Origin: Komarekiella atlantica HA4396-MV6
GTDB taxonomy: Bacteria > Cyanobacteriota > Cyanobacteriia > Cyanobacteriales > Nostocaceae
Reading direction: 5' to 3'
Assembly: GCA_019359395.1 (NCBI GenBank)
Contig: JAHHHK010000006.1
Coordinates: 1-64,000, forward strand
Length of the DNA: 64,000 nt
Shown here in pieces: positions 19,733-28,856 of this stretch. The translations under genes were made by a program, and so were the position numbers. The notes below the pieces were generated by a model. It was not told where the DNA came from and searched no databases. It worked only from the letters and a program-made list of their open reading frames with translations. Within the stretch, counting starts at the first letter, position 1, and every line of letters begins with the position of its first letter.

Positions 19733-20530
19733 ATGATTTCTAAAACTACGATTACACCCACTGCACGCCTGGTCGAGGTATTTTCTGCCATTCAAGGGGA
19801 AGGACTGAATGTAGGGACGCGTCAGATTTTTGTTCGCTTTGCTCTTTGTGACTTGCGCTGTCACTTTTGTGACAGCGCTAACACTTGGAATGCACCTGCT
19901 ACCTGTAGGATAGAGCGATCGCCAGGATTACGCGACTTTGAAATTCACTCTAATCCTGTCTCACTACCCATATTAATAGAATTCGTTGAAAGGCAAAATC
20001 TACCTTGTCTACACGATAGCATTAGCTTAACTGGGGGCGAACCACTTCTTCACGCTTCCTTCCTGACGCAATTTCTACCGCAAATCCGAGCCATAACTGG
20101 TCTACCTATATACCTAGAAACTGGCGGACATCGCCCAGAACAACTAGCTACGATTCTCCCCTACTTAGACTCTGTAGGTATGGATTTCAAACTGCCCAGT
20201 GTCAGCGGTGAAAGTCATTGGCAAGAACATGCAAAATTCCTTCAATTATGTCATGATTCACATTTAAATGTTTTTGTCAAGATAATTGTTTCTCAAAAGA
20301 CAAACCCAGGCGAGTTGGAACGCTCAGCTTTGCTGGTGGCAGCCGTGAGTCCAGACATTCCAGTATTTTTACAACCTGTTACGCCTTTGGCAGCCTCAGA
20401 ACAATTCACTCAAATACCTGTACTTGTTCCTTCTCCAGAGCAAGTTTTGATGTGGCAAGCTTTAATGAAGCGGTTTGTCAAGCAAGTGCGTGTGATTCCG
20501 CAAACGCATAAAATGCTTAACCAAATGTAG
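19733..20530 (+). CDS. queE: 7-carboxy-7-deazaguanine synthase
   Basis: A 265-residue radical-SAM enzyme that makes 7-carboxy-7-deazaguanine in the queuosine precursor pathway. The [4Fe-4S] cluster motif CDLRCHFCDS (CxxxCxxC) sits near residue 41. The N-terminal VEVFSAIQGEGLNVGTRQIFVRF is the QueE substrate-binding region, and SLTGGEPLLH binds SAM. Length fits. The start ATG at 19733 lies after a HIP1-rich spacer. No other queuosine genes are adjacent. Confidence 0.93.
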   Translation: MISKTTITPTARLVEVFSAIQGEGLNVGTRQIFVRFALCDLRCHFCDSANTWNAPATCRIERSPGLRDFEIHSNPVSLPILIEFVERQNLPCLHDSISLTGGEPLLHASFLTQFLPQIRAITGLPIYLETGGHRPEQLATILPYLDSVGMDFKLPSVSGESHWQEHAKFLQLCHDSHLNVFVKIIVSQKTNPGELERSALLVAAVSPDIPVFLQPVTPLAASEQFTQIPVLVPSPEQVLMWQALMKRFVKQVRVIPQTHKMLNQM

Positions 20531-20631
20531 AAGCTTTTATGAAAAAAGTCTGAATACTATCCTTGTCACCAAAAAGGGTGAAAAGTTTAATGGGTTGAAC
20601 CCCAGAAAACTCAATGGCGATGCAGCAGTTT

Positions 20632-20651
20632 TGGGTCAAAGCTTTGACCCA
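20632..20651. repeat. Perfect 20-bp palindrome beside a HIP1-rich repeat
   Basis: TGGGTCAAAGCTTTGACCCA is its own reverse complement. It sits between queE and the DUF3318 gene, and the following bases (gcgatcgcctccggcggggc) resemble the dispersed GC-rich palindromes common in Nostoc spacers. It could act as a bidirectional terminator. Confidence 0.55.
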
Positions 20652-20768
20652 GAGAAATTTGCGATCGCCTCCGGCGGGGCGTAGCCCATCGCACCTCATG
20701 GCAATTTCTATTTTTGTAATCAAATATTTTATGGGCGGGCATTACCCACCCAACCTACTTTCTGCTTT

Positions 20769-21413
20769 CTACAGACTACCTTCATTTGCAGCCCTAGATT
20801 TAGCTTTTACCTTATTAGCACTGCGTTTGAGAGCAGAAAGTCTTGCTTCGTATTTAGACCGTTGGCGCTTGCTAGGAGTGTTATCGATCAGGGTTTTCAA
20901 GGCGCTACCTAAACTCTTGTAGGCATTGGGAAGGCTGTAACCAAAACGAGTTGCTAAGGCGATCGCTTTTTCATCAGCATCGACTAATTCCGTAAGCTGC
21001 TTGCCCCCATTATTCTTTTGATAGAGTCGCCAGCCTGAAACACCACACAATACCAAAGCTAACACCAGTAGCAATCCATCTTGTACCCACAACTCACCGA
21101 CAGCACCACCTAAACCAATCGCTAGCGCTGCCATTTCCCAACCATCTTTAGGAATTGTGTCATTTTGCACGCGGGCGACTTCATGCCAGAACAGCAAATT
21201 ACGCTGATCCATTGCGAGGGCATCCCATTTCACCAGATCAATTTGAATTTCTACCTGGTCTTTACCAATTTCTTCGCTACGGATCAGGGATGGATTGACC
21301 TCAGTTGTGCCTTCAACCGTGACCCAGCTCTGCAATTCTGGAGGTAGTAAGCCTTTCAACCGCCGGAGTTCACTCATTTCCGCTTTGGCAGAGGAGGTTG
21401 CATAGGATGTCAT
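20769..21413 (-). CDS. DUF3318 membrane protein (cyanobacterial)
   Basis: A 214-residue protein of the cyanobacterial DUF3318 family. It has a soluble N-terminal half (EMSELRRLKGLLPPELQSWV; DQRNLLFWHEVARVQ), two hydrophobic segments near residues 92-135, and a basic C-terminal helix. HEVARVQ recalls a metal-binding HExxR pattern, but no function is established. Upstream and downstream genes are not related to it. Confidence 0.75.
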   Translation of the reverse strand: MTSYATSSAKAEMSELRRLKGLLPPELQSWVTVEGTTEVNPSLIRSEEIGKDQVEIQIDLVKWDALAMDQRNLLFWHEVARVQNDTIPKDGWEMAALAIGLGGAVGELWVQDGLLLVLALVLCGVSGWRLYQKNNGGKQLTELVDADEKAIALATRFGYSLPNAYKSLGSALKTLIDNTPSKRQRSKYEARLSALKRSANKVKAKSRAANEGSL

Positions 21414-21490
21414 AAAATCCAGCCCTAGAAAAATTCAGTATATAGTGAGGGTATCACTTTGGAGTATAGCTATTTCAGTGATGATCTGCC

Positions 21491-22048
21491 TCACTCGGTG
21501 GGAAAACTTCCTCGCTTTTTTCGCGCTTCCATTGCTCTTTCCAGTAGTTCTAGTAATCCTGGAGCTTCTTCCTGAATACTGAGTAATAGTCTTTCCCCAA
21601 GTTCTAGATTTCCTGGATCTTCACCTGTTTCCATCACTTCTTTGAGGCGGGGTATCGCTATGCTATCAACAATCTGAATTAATCCACTCAGACAACGGTG
21701 AAACTGTCTTTCTGTGAGAATCGAGTCTTCTAGCGGAAACTCAATAATGGCACGGATTTCCCCATCAGATGGGTCATACTCCCATTGCAACATTTTAGTT
21801 TCCCAAGAAATAGCTAACATGGTCTGTAGGATAGCTCCCTTGTGAGGATGGTCTTGAATTCCTGCCAGAACTTGAGGGGCAAATACCCGGAAAAATTTTC
21901 CCTCTTCATCCAACTGGACAACTATCAGGAAGTCTTCTAGGTTATCAGCTTCCACCCCTGTTATAATTCGGTCTTCTTCGTCATCAAAACGGTAGTCCCA
22001 ACCAAGGTTATCTAAGTACTTGGCAATCTGTTTAAGATTAGCTCCCAT
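21491..22048 (-). CDS. YbjN-domain protein
   Basis: A 185-residue soluble acidic protein. The middle (VVQLDEEGKFFRVFAPQV, then ILQTMLAISWETKMLQWEYDPSDGEIRAIIEFPLEDSILT) matches the YbjN fold, a type III secretion chaperone-like domain. The C-terminal third is helical (PRLKEVMETGEDPG). Function is unknown. It is 77 bases upstream of DUF3318 on the same strand. Confidence 0.7.
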   Translation of the reverse strand: MGANLKQIAKYLDNLGWDYRFDDEEDRIITGVEADNLEDFLIVVQLDEEGKFFRVFAPQVLAGIQDHPHKGAILQTMLAISWETKMLQWEYDPSDGEIRAIIEFPLEDSILTERQFHRCLSGLIQIVDSIAIPRLKEVMETGEDPGNLELGERLLLSIQEEAPGLLELLERAMEARKKRGSFPTE

Positions 22049-22262
22049 AAAAGCCTCATAAGGAACGGTGGAGCAGCTGTTACCAGACCTAGTTTAACCT
22101 GCTAGTGGCAGTTGCTTAGGTTGGTGCGGCTACTTCTCCTCACCTAGAAGTATGCAATAGAGCTTATGCTCATTTGTTGAGATGCGATTATTCAGTTTTT
22201 ATCCAGGCGAAGGACGTAGACTATGAACAAATTTTTTAAGTATTCTCTTAACTCAAATTGAC
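22049..22262. other. Intergenic DNA left of the first MITE
   Basis: The 210 bases upstream of the YbjN gene hold no gene. Near 22243-22258 the sequence ttctcttaactcaaat equals a 16-base block inside the Pho-box-like promoter module at phoX. The MITE is inserted ten bases further on, so this may be a displaced regulatory segment. Confidence 0.4.
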
Positions 22263-22595
22263 TTCTGTAGGACTTACGCGAGAGTGACGGAAAATAAACC
22301 GCAGAGGCGCAGCGAAAAGTCGAGCCAGCGCGAACAATTGCGCTTGCGTCGGAAGCGCAAAGTTAGAGCGGCGGTTCCCGCCGTAGACGCCCACCAGAAG
22401 GCTTGTCGGAGACATCTAAGCTTTGTAAGAGAAGCAACTGGCGTCGGAGCGCCGGCTTCCGGCGATAGCGCAGCGAAGCGCGAGTCTGCGTACTCCGTAG
22501 GGGTACGCTTAGAGCGACGCAGGAGCGTCACTTTTCAAGACAGAGGACACGGAGAAGTGGGAGTTTGAGAGGTATTTTGCGTAAGTCCTATTCTG
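22263..22595. mobile_element. MITE-like element with 12-bp inverted ends and 5-bp target duplication
   Basis: TAGGACTTACGC at 22268-22279 and its complement GCGTAAGTCCTA at 22579-22590 end a 323-bp element. Both sides carry the same pentamer TTCTG (22263-22267 and 22591-22595), the expected target-site duplication. The interior is GC-rich, full of short palindromes (gcgccggcttccggcg, gcgcttgcgtcgg) and codes for no transposase. Reading frames through it in both directions are artefacts of low stop content. Confidence 0.8.
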
Positions 22596-23059
22596 TAAGA
22601 ATCCTAGCTTGGACTTTCCGCTCCGCTTAGACTTTTCTGTTTGTCATAAGTGGGTTCTTAAAAATGACAAAGGACTGCTATATATCACGTTTATTTGATT
22701 ATTTGTTTGGATAATCAAACCAGATTTTGCTTTGTCTATCTCAACTATTAGCAAGTTTTGTAATGTAACGAGCAAAAAAAATCTGAAATTATATTTAGAG
22801 TTGCCAAGTCTTTAGTTTGAGTTAAATAAAAATACCATAAATCATCTAAATATTAATATTATCTTCCAAGTTGGATTTACATAATATTGAAATAATTTTC
22901 TCCCGTCACATCAGGCTTTTGAGACAATAAGTAAAACCTCAACCGTTGCTTTTGCAAAAACAATAAAGCACAGAGCTGATAAAGTTTTATATTACAAGCA
23001 TCAAATTGTTTTCACGTAATGATTGTAGTCACTAATACATTTTCTGTTGTTGAGTATCT
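22596..23059. other. natF upstream region
   Basis: About 460 bases between the MITE and natF. It is AT-rich and has no gene. The last 60 bases carry an NtcA-type site, listed separately. Confidence 0.5.
23025..23038 (+). promoter_or_regulatory. NtcA-type binding site before natF
   Basis: GTAgtcactaaTAC fits the NtcA consensus GTAN8TAC exactly. It ends 21 bases before the natF ATG. This is close for a standard activating position, which puts the -10 box about 22 bases downstream, so it could mark a leader-poor promoter or a repressor use. NtcA is the global nitrogen regulator, and the operon imports amino acids, so the match makes sense. Binding is not shown by sequence alone. Confidence 0.4.
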
Positions 23060-24136
23060 ATGAAGTTTATGCGTAAATCAGCTTTAATTTTAGCGATCGC
23101 ACCCCTAATTTTTGCCATTACTGCTTGTGGTGGAGAGTCAGAACAAACAGCAAATACAGCCAGCACTCCCGGAACGCAAGCAACTCGAAATCGATGGAAT
23201 ACGGTCAAAAGTCGTGGTCAGGTCATCTGTGGTGTCAGTGGTGAAGTACCAGGGTTTAGCTTTGTGGGAAATGACGGTAAGTACAGCGGTATCGATGTGG
23301 ATGTCTGTCGCGCGATCGCAGCGGCTTTGTTTGATAATCCCGATGCTGTAGAATTTCGCAATCTCAATTCCAAAGAGCGGTTTACAGCTTTGCAAACTGG
23401 GGAAGTAGACGTTCTCAGCCGTAATACTTCTTGGACACTGAGTCGTGATACCTCAGTCGGTATGGAATTTGCACCTGTAGTTTTTTACGACGGTCAAGCC
23501 ATAATGGTTCGCAAGAATAGCGGCATTAAATCCCTAACAGACTTAAAAGACAAAGCAATCTGCGTTCAAACAGGTACTACTACCGAACAGAATTTAGCAG
23601 ACCAAATGCGAAAACGGGGCATTACTTACAAACCCGTTGTCTTTGAAGACGTTAACATTACTTTTGCCACTTATGCAGAAGGTCGTTGCGACGGAGTTAC
23701 AGCCGACCGTTCAGCTTTAGTTTCACGAGGTTCGATTCTACCCAAACCAGAAGAGAATGTAATTCTCGATGAAGTCATTTCTTCAGAACCTCTTGCACCA
23801 GCAGTTGCTAAAGGTGACACTAGGTGGGGTGATATTGTTAAGTGGGCAGTTTATTCCCTAGTAAAAGCTGAAGAATTAGGCATTAATTCTCAGAATGTCG
23901 GACAGTTTGCCAATAGTAATGACCCAGATATTAAGCGTTTTTTAGGAACAGAAGGCAACCTTGGTGAAGGACTCGGCTTAACAAACGACTTTGCAGCAAG
24001 AATAGTTAAACACGTTGGCAACTACGCCGAGATTTATGATCGCAGCCTCGGCCCAAAGACAAAACTTAATCTAGCTCGCGGTCAAAATCAACTCTGGACT
24101 AAAGGCGGACTGCTCTATTCTCCGCCGTTCCGGTAG
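23060..24136 (+). CDS. natF: Amino-acid ABC transporter substrate-binding protein (N-II system)
   Basis: A 358-residue periplasmic binding protein with a lipoprotein-type signal (LILAIAPLIFAITACGG; lipid Cys near residue 23). The SBP_bac_3 fold is clear: RGQVICGVSGEVPGFSFVGNDGKYSGIDVDVCRAIAAAL, GEVDVLSRNTSWTLSRD, and AICVQTGTTTEQNLAD. It resembles AapJ/BztA. The order with two permeases and one ATPase matches the N-II neutral/acidic amino-acid uptake system natFGH-bgtA described in Anabaena PCC 7120, so I use that name. A later ATG at 23069 (MRKSALIL) is also possible. Confidence 0.87.
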   Translation: MKFMRKSALILAIAPLIFAITACGGESEQTANTASTPGTQATRNRWNTVKSRGQVICGVSGEVPGFSFVGNDGKYSGIDVDVCRAIAAALFDNPDAVEFRNLNSKERFTALQTGEVDVLSRNTSWTLSRDTSVGMEFAPVVFYDGQAIMVRKNSGIKSLTDLKDKAICVQTGTTTEQNLADQMRKRGITYKPVVFEDVNITFATYAEGRCDGVTADRSALVSRGSILPKPEENVILDEVISSEPLAPAVAKGDTRWGDIVKWAVYSLVKAEELGINSQNVGQFANSNDPDIKRFLGTEGNLGEGLGLTNDFAARIVKHVGNYAEIYDRSLGPKTKLNLARGQNQLWTKGGLLYSPPFR

Positions 24137-24149
24137 AAGAGGGCAAAGG

Positions 24150-24310
24150 GGCAGAGGGGCAGTGTTTCGACTTACCTCGACTTCTCTACGAGACGCTACG
24201 CGAACGCTCGGCACAAGCCGCTCAACAACCGGGTAGAGGGGCAGGGGAGAGAATAATTAATGACAAAGCGCAAAGTCTGAGCGCCAGCTTCCGGCGATCA
24301 GAACTTTGTA
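24150..24310. repeat. Dispersed repeat block between natF and natG
   Basis: The 185-base gap is filled with G-rich and palindromic repeats. The 36-bp segment at 24272-24307 matches a segment inside smc (43757-43792, opposite strand) in all but one base. A related copy is at 44184-44218. Confidence 0.7.
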
Positions 24311-24321
24311 AGAGAGGACTA

Positions 24322-25248
24322 ATGACTAATGACAAACCACCTATATGGCGTGATCAACGCTTTTGGAATATTGCTGGACAATTCATTGCCGTATTTTTAG
24401 CAGCAGTTGTAGTAACAATATTGTTGGGCAACCTTAATCGTAATTTGCGGCAATTGGGGATTCAGTTCGGATTTGATTTTCTCAAGCAGCAAGCATCTTT
24501 TGATATTGGCGAAACGCCGATTTCCTATAAACCAACTGACAGCTACAGTCGCGCTTTGTGGGTGGGGCTAATTAATTCATTGCGGATAGCGGTGGCGGGA
24601 ATTTTCCTTACGACAATTGTGGGGATAAGTGCTGGTATCGCTCGGCTTTCTGATAACTGGCTAGTGCGGAATATCGCGATGGTTTACGTGGAAATCTTCC
24701 GCAATACGCCGTTACTACTGCAATTGCTATTTTGGTACTTTGCTGTTTTTCTAGGTTTTCCTCAGACAGAAAATAAAATTTCTCTCTGGGGGTTTATTGG
24801 CCTGAGTCAAAATGGTTTAGAACTTCCTTGGTTTACCTTGTCCCCAGAGTTTTCAGCCTTGTTATTAGGGTTAACTTTTTACACAGGCGCATTTATTGCT
24901 GAAATTGTTCGAGGCGGAATTCAATCAGTACCTAAAGGACAATGGGAAGCAGCGCGATCGCTAGGATTAAAACCAGGGTTAGTGATGCGGTTAGTGGTTT
25001 TTCCCCAAGCCTTGCGGGTGATTATTCCACCATTAACAAGTCAGTATCTTAATTTGACGAAGAATTCTAGTTTGGCGATCGCGATCGGCTACCCTGATGT
25101 TTATTTTGTCGCCTCTACCACCTTTAACCAAACGGGGAGAGCGGTAGAAGTCATGTTAATGATTATCCTCACCTATCTTACCCTCAGTTTGACTATCTCC
25201 GTAGTGATGAATTTGTTAAACCGCACCGTACAAATTCAAGAGAGGTAA
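24322..25248 (+). CDS. natG: Amino-acid ABC transporter permease, first subunit
   Basis: A 308-residue inner-membrane permease with a long first helix (FIAVFLAAVVVTILLG), a periplasmic loop, and the HisM-type transport domain (LWVGLINSLRIAVAGIFLTTIVGISAG). The EAA loop contacting the ATPase is GQWEAARSLGLKPGLVMRLVVFPQALRVIIPPL. It pairs with the second permease and BgtA. A tandem minisatellite separates it from natH. Confidence 0.88.
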   Translation: MTNDKPPIWRDQRFWNIAGQFIAVFLAAVVVTILLGNLNRNLRQLGIQFGFDFLKQQASFDIGETPISYKPTDSYSRALWVGLINSLRIAVAGIFLTTIVGISAGIARLSDNWLVRNIAMVYVEIFRNTPLLLQLLFWYFAVFLGFPQTENKISLWGFIGLSQNGLELPWFTLSPEFSALLLGLTFYTGAFIAEIVRGGIQSVPKGQWEAARSLGLKPGLVMRLVVFPQALRVIIPPLTSQYLNLTKNSSLAIAIGYPDVYFVASTTFNQTGRAVEVMLMIILTYLTLSLTISVVMNLLNRTVQIQER

Positions 25249-25281
25249 CTAGAGAGATGGAAAGCAGGCTCTTTAATCATA

Positions 25282-25490
25282 AAGTTGAGCCTTTGAGCCT
25301 CAATGATGAGCCTTTGAACCTCGATGATGAGCCTTTGAACCTCGATGATGAGCCTTTGAGCCTCGATGATGAGCCTTTGAACCTCGACGATGAGCCTTTG
25401 AGCCTCGATGATGAGCCTTTGAACCTCAACAATGAGCCTTTGAACCTCGACGATGAGCCTTTGAACCTCAACAATGAACCTTTGAGGTTG
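25282..25490 (+). repeat. 21-bp minisatellite inside the nat operon
   Basis: About ten tandem copies of a 21-bp unit, roughly GATGAGCCTTTGAACCTCGAT, with alternating variants (gaacctc/gagcctc; gatgat/aacaat). Because 21 is three sevens, every frame stays open. A forward frame from 25257 would encode NLDDEPL repeats, but no family supports it as a protein. It lies between natG and natH, and transcription must pass through it to reach natH. Confidence 0.9.
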
Positions 25491-25515
25491 ACTCTTGACT
25501 ATTGACTCTAGATCA

Positions 25516-26667
25516 ATGACAAATTCTAAATTATTGTGGTTGCGTAAAAATCTGTTCAGTACTTGGTACAACAGCTTATTAACTGTTGTCTGCTTAGTGT
25601 TGCTGTTTTGGGTAGTGTGGGGAATGCTAATTTGGGCAACTACTCAAGCACAATGGACAGTAATTCAAGTTAATTTACGTTTATTTTTAGTTGGGAGATT
25701 TCCCCAAGCACTATATTGGCGAGTTTGGATTGTACTAGCGATCGCTTCAACTTTAGGTGCATTAACTTGGGGTGTGTTTTCTGGAAAGCAACAATTAACA
25801 AGGCGTAGAGTTATTCCATTTGCTTTGATAATCGGCGTGCTATTGGTTGTTTTACCGTTGGATTTGACATCTCGCCTTTGGTTGCTGTTAATTGCAGTTT
25901 TGCTATTTGTAGGTTTTTGGGTTGGAGGGAGATTTGCAAAGGTGATAACCCCTTGGCTTTCCATATTATGGTTGTTGTCTTTCCCAATAATTTTGTGGTT
26001 AATTGGCGGTGGATTTGGCTTGCAATCTGTATCCACAAATTTGTGGAATGGTTTGCTGCTTACTCTGTTAATGGCAGCAGTCAGTATTGTTCTATCCTTT
26101 CCCATTGGAGTTTTACTAGCTTTAGGGCGCACGAGCAGTCTGCCAGTAGTACGTTGGTTTAGTATCCTGTATATAGAAATCGTCAGGGGAGTACCACTGA
26201 TTGGAATTTTATTCCTTGCCCAAGTAATGTTGCCATTAGTTTTATCAGCAGATGTGCGTTTAGATCGAGTAGTGCGAGCGATCGCTGGATTAGTTTTGTT
26301 TAGCGCTGCTTACATGGCAGAAAACGTGCGCGGTGGACTCCAAGCAATCCCGCGCGGACAGGTTGAAGCCGCCAAAGCGCTGGGATTAAATACACCTTTG
26401 GTGGTTATATTGATTGTTTTACCTCAAGCTTTACGTGCCGTTATTCCCGCGATCGTTGGTCAGTTCATCGGCTTATTTAAAGACACTTCACTATTATCTC
26501 TAGTGGGATTGGTAGAACTCACGGGTATTTCTCGTTCAATCTTGGCACAGCCACAGTTTCTTGGTCGCTATGCAGAAGTTTATTTGTTTGTTGGATTAAT
26601 TTACTGGGTTTTTTGTTACTCGATGTCGTTGGCTTCTCGACGATTAGAAAGACGGTTAAATAATTAA
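25516..26667 (+). CDS. natH: Amino-acid ABC transporter permease, second subunit
   Basis: A 383-residue permease with several extra N-terminal membrane helices before the HisM-type domain (NLWNGLLLTLLMAAVSIVLSFPIGVLLALGR). The EAA loop is GQVEAAKALGLNTPLVVILIVLPQALRAVIPAI. Larger size than natG is normal for the AapM-like partner. The ATG at 25516 gives MTNSKLLWLRKN; a TTG at 25495 is weaker. bgtA follows 41 bases later. Confidence 0.88.
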   Translation: MTNSKLLWLRKNLFSTWYNSLLTVVCLVLLFWVVWGMLIWATTQAQWTVIQVNLRLFLVGRFPQALYWRVWIVLAIASTLGALTWGVFSGKQQLTRRRVIPFALIIGVLLVVLPLDLTSRLWLLLIAVLLFVGFWVGGRFAKVITPWLSILWLLSFPIILWLIGGGFGLQSVSTNLWNGLLLTLLMAAVSIVLSFPIGVLLALGRTSSLPVVRWFSILYIEIVRGVPLIGILFLAQVMLPLVLSADVRLDRVVRAIAGLVLFSAAYMAENVRGGLQAIPRGQVEAAKALGLNTPLVVILIVLPQALRAVIPAIVGQFIGLFKDTSLLSLVGLVELTGISRSILAQPQFLGRYAEVYLFVGLIYWVFCYSMSLASRRLERRLNN

Positions 26668-26708
26668 AATTCTTGGCATTACATTTTATTATTTCGAGGT
26701 GAAATCCC

Positions 26709-27449
26709 ATGTCAGAACAAAAACCAATAATTGTGGCTGAGGATGTTCACAAATGGTATGGTAAGTTCCACGTTCTCCAGGGTGTGAGTTTGACAGTAAC
26801 TCGTGGCGAAGTAGTAGTATTAATGGGGCCTTCCGGTTCAGGTAAATCGACATTTATTCGCACATTTAATGCTTTAGAAGAATACCAAAAGGGAAAAATT
26901 ATTATTGACGGTATTACCCTCGGTCATGACTTGCGAAATATTGAAGCAATTCGGCGAGAAGTAGGAATGGTATTTCAACAATTCAATTTATTTCCTCATC
27001 TTACAGTGCTGCAAAATATTTCGTTAGCACCAATTTGGGTTAGGCGATCGCCGAAGGTAAAAGCTGAAGAATTGGCAATGCAATTATTAGAAAGAGTGGG
27101 AATTTTAGAACAGGCGCAAAAATATCCAGGACAGTTATCTGGTGGACAGCAACAACGAGTTGCGATCGCTCGTGCTTTAGCTATGCAACCTAAAATTATG
27201 CTATTCGACGAACCCACCTCAGCTTTAGACCCAGAAATGGTACGAGAAGTTTTAGATGTGATGCGAAGTTTAGCCCGTGATGGGATGACAATGGTAGTCG
27301 TCACCCACGAAGTTGGATTTGCTCGTGAAGTCGCCGACCGAGTTATTCTCATGGATAGCGGTTCTCTTGTCGAGTCAGCCACCCCCAACGCCTTTTTCAA
27401 CAATCCTAAAGAAGAAAGAACACGCAAATTCTTGTCGCAAATTCTCTAA
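26709..27449 (+). CDS. bgtA: Amino-acid ABC transporter ATP-binding protein
   Basis: A 246-residue ATPase of the polar amino-acid class. Walker A is GPSGSGKST (about residue 38), the Q-loop [12 protein letters not shown], signature [16 protein letters not shown], Walker [15 protein letters not shown] and the H-loop VVVTHE. In Anabaena, BgtA serves both the N-II and Bgt transporters. Position last in the natFGH cluster supports that name. The ribosome-binding region is GAGGTG, seven bases from the ATG. Confidence 0.9.
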   Translation: MSEQKPIIVAEDVHKWYGKFHVLQGVSLTVTRGEVVVLMGPSGSGKSTFIRTFNALEEYQKGKIIIDGITLGHDLRNIEAIRREVGMVFQQFNLFPHLTVLQNISLAPIWVRRSPKVKAEELAMQLLERVGILEQAQKYPGQLSGGQQQRVAIARALAMQPKIMLFDEPTSALDPEMVREVLDVMRSLARDGMTMVVVTHEVGFAREVADRVILMDSGSLVESATPNAFFNNPKEERTRKFLSQIL

Positions 27450-27590
27450 AACTCTGCGCTTAACTCTGCGCCCCTCTGCGTTTCACTCACCCTTCCACCC
27501 CACAACTTCACACCAAGCTTGAGCAAAAAAGCCATCTAGGTGCTGACTCAATTCTCGTAAGCACGGCTCATCGCTTAAAATATCAAAAAA

Positions 27591-28475
27591 ATGGAACTGC
27601 GACACCTGCGCTACTTCATTGCTGTAGCCGAAGAACTGCACTTTAGTAGAGCCGCAGAGCGATTACACATTGCTCAACCACCCTTAAGCCAGCAAATTCA
27701 GCAACTAGAAGCTGAACTTGGTGTAGAACTGTTTCACCGCAAAACTAAACGACAGGTACAGCTAACGGAAGCTGGACAAGTATTTTTACAAGAGGCTTAT
27801 CAACTCTTAGCTCAACTAGAAAAAGCAATTGAGATAACTCAACGAACTGGTAGGGGTGAGAAGGGACAATTACGAATCGGGTTTACCAGCTTGGTAACTT
27901 ACGATTTGCTTCCTGTGATTTTGCGGCGGTTTCAAGAACAGTTCCCAGAAGTAGAGTTAGTGTTGCAAGAGTTAACAACGGCCCACCAAGAGCAAGCACT
28001 AAAGGATGGCCACATTCATGTAGGCTTTGCCCATCCACCTTTAGAAGACAACACACTCAATCAAGAGTGCATTCAGCAAGAAGCTTTAATTGTGGCTATG
28101 TTTGAAACTCATCCTTTAATTAAACAAGAACGTATATCAGTGCGATCGCTCTCAGGCGAAAATTTTATTATGTTCCCCCGCCATTTAGGCCCTGGACTTT
28201 ACGAGCAAATTCTGAGTCTTTGCCAGCAAGGAAATTTCACCCCCAAAGTGACTCAAGAAGCGATCCAAATGCAAACAATCATTGGGTTGGTTTCAGCAGG
28301 AATGGGGATTGCGATCGTGCCTTCTTCTTTGCAAAATCTTCAGAGGACAAGCGTAGTTTACCGCGCTTTAGAAGAAAAAATTCCATTAGTAGAAACAGCT
28401 GTAGTTTGGCGAAAAGAGGGAATGACACCTGTCTTACGAGAGTTTCTAAAAATTGTGAAAATTGTCTGTGGTTAA
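27591..28475 (+). CDS. LysR-family transcriptional regulator
   Basis: A 294-residue DNA-binding regulator. Residues 1-60 form the winged helix-turn-helix (MELRHLRYFIAVAEELHFSRAAERLHIAQPPLSQQIQQLE), then a linker helix and a LysR substrate domain (KGQLRIGFTSLVTYDLLPVILRRF; LIVAMFETHPL). Neighbouring families include AlsR/CbbR. The gene follows bgtA on the same strand after 140 bases and could be in the operon's regulon, but no target is shown. Confidence 0.92.
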   Translation: MELRHLRYFIAVAEELHFSRAAERLHIAQPPLSQQIQQLEAELGVELFHRKTKRQVQLTEAGQVFLQEAYQLLAQLEKAIEITQRTGRGEKGQLRIGFTSLVTYDLLPVILRRFQEQFPEVELVLQELTTAHQEQALKDGHIHVGFAHPPLEDNTLNQECIQQEALIVAMFETHPLIKQERISVRSLSGENFIMFPRHLGPGLYEQILSLCQQGNFTPKVTQEAIQMQTIIGLVSAGMGIAIVPSSLQNLQRTSVVYRALEEKIPLVETAVVWRKEGMTPVLREFLKIVKIVCG

Positions 28476-28689
28476 TTAATCAGTTAAAAGGCGATCGCCT
28501 GTACTCAGCATATTTAGCTGAGTTTTAGCACTTCGGTTTTTTGCTTAAAAAGAATAGAGAAAAGGCTTAACCTGTGAACATACAACAGGCTAACCCTTGA
28601 TATCAACTTACTTACCAGGCTAAACTATCACTACATTAATTTGTTAATGACGAAAAATATTCTCTTTTAATCGGTATTTCTACAATTCA
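28476..28689. other. Spacer downstream of the LysR gene
   Basis: Two hundred bases contain one HIP1 site near 28490, a run of T after ttagcacttcgg, and no gene. The sequence after it enters the duplicated promoter module. Confidence 0.4.
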
Positions 28690-28856
28690 GTTTCATAATA
28701 TTATCTTAGCGTTCTCTTAACATAAATAATTTAAATACTCTCAATAATGGCTATCGATTAATGACATCCTTTTTCTAATTTCATTTCATAAGATAATCTT
28801 AGTTTTCTCTTAACTCAAATCACTTAAATCCTCTCCATAATGGCTATCGATTAATC
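28690..28856 (+). promoter_or_regulatory. Duplicated Pho-box-like promoter module before phoX
   Basis: Two copies of a roughly 70-base block (about 28690-28760 and 28784-28855) share ttctcttaac, a TTAAAT core, and ataatggctatcgattaat. Each contains CTTAG(N)3-TCT-CTTAAC, that is, CTTAA-type octamers spaced 11 bases apart as in cyanobacterial Pho boxes, plus another TTAA element further on. Phosphate control of a PhoX gene fits well; PhoB binding is inferred from the motif. Confidence 0.6.

Noticed and set aside
22274-22568. Genes on both strands in the GC-rich segment
   Set aside because: The segment is the interior of a MITE; the frames are Arg/Ser-rich and lack protein-like patterns.
25257-25505. 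Forward frame with NLDDEPL repeats as a small protein
   Set aside because: It is a by-product of a 21-bp tandem repeat that keeps all frames open; no family or start signal supports it.
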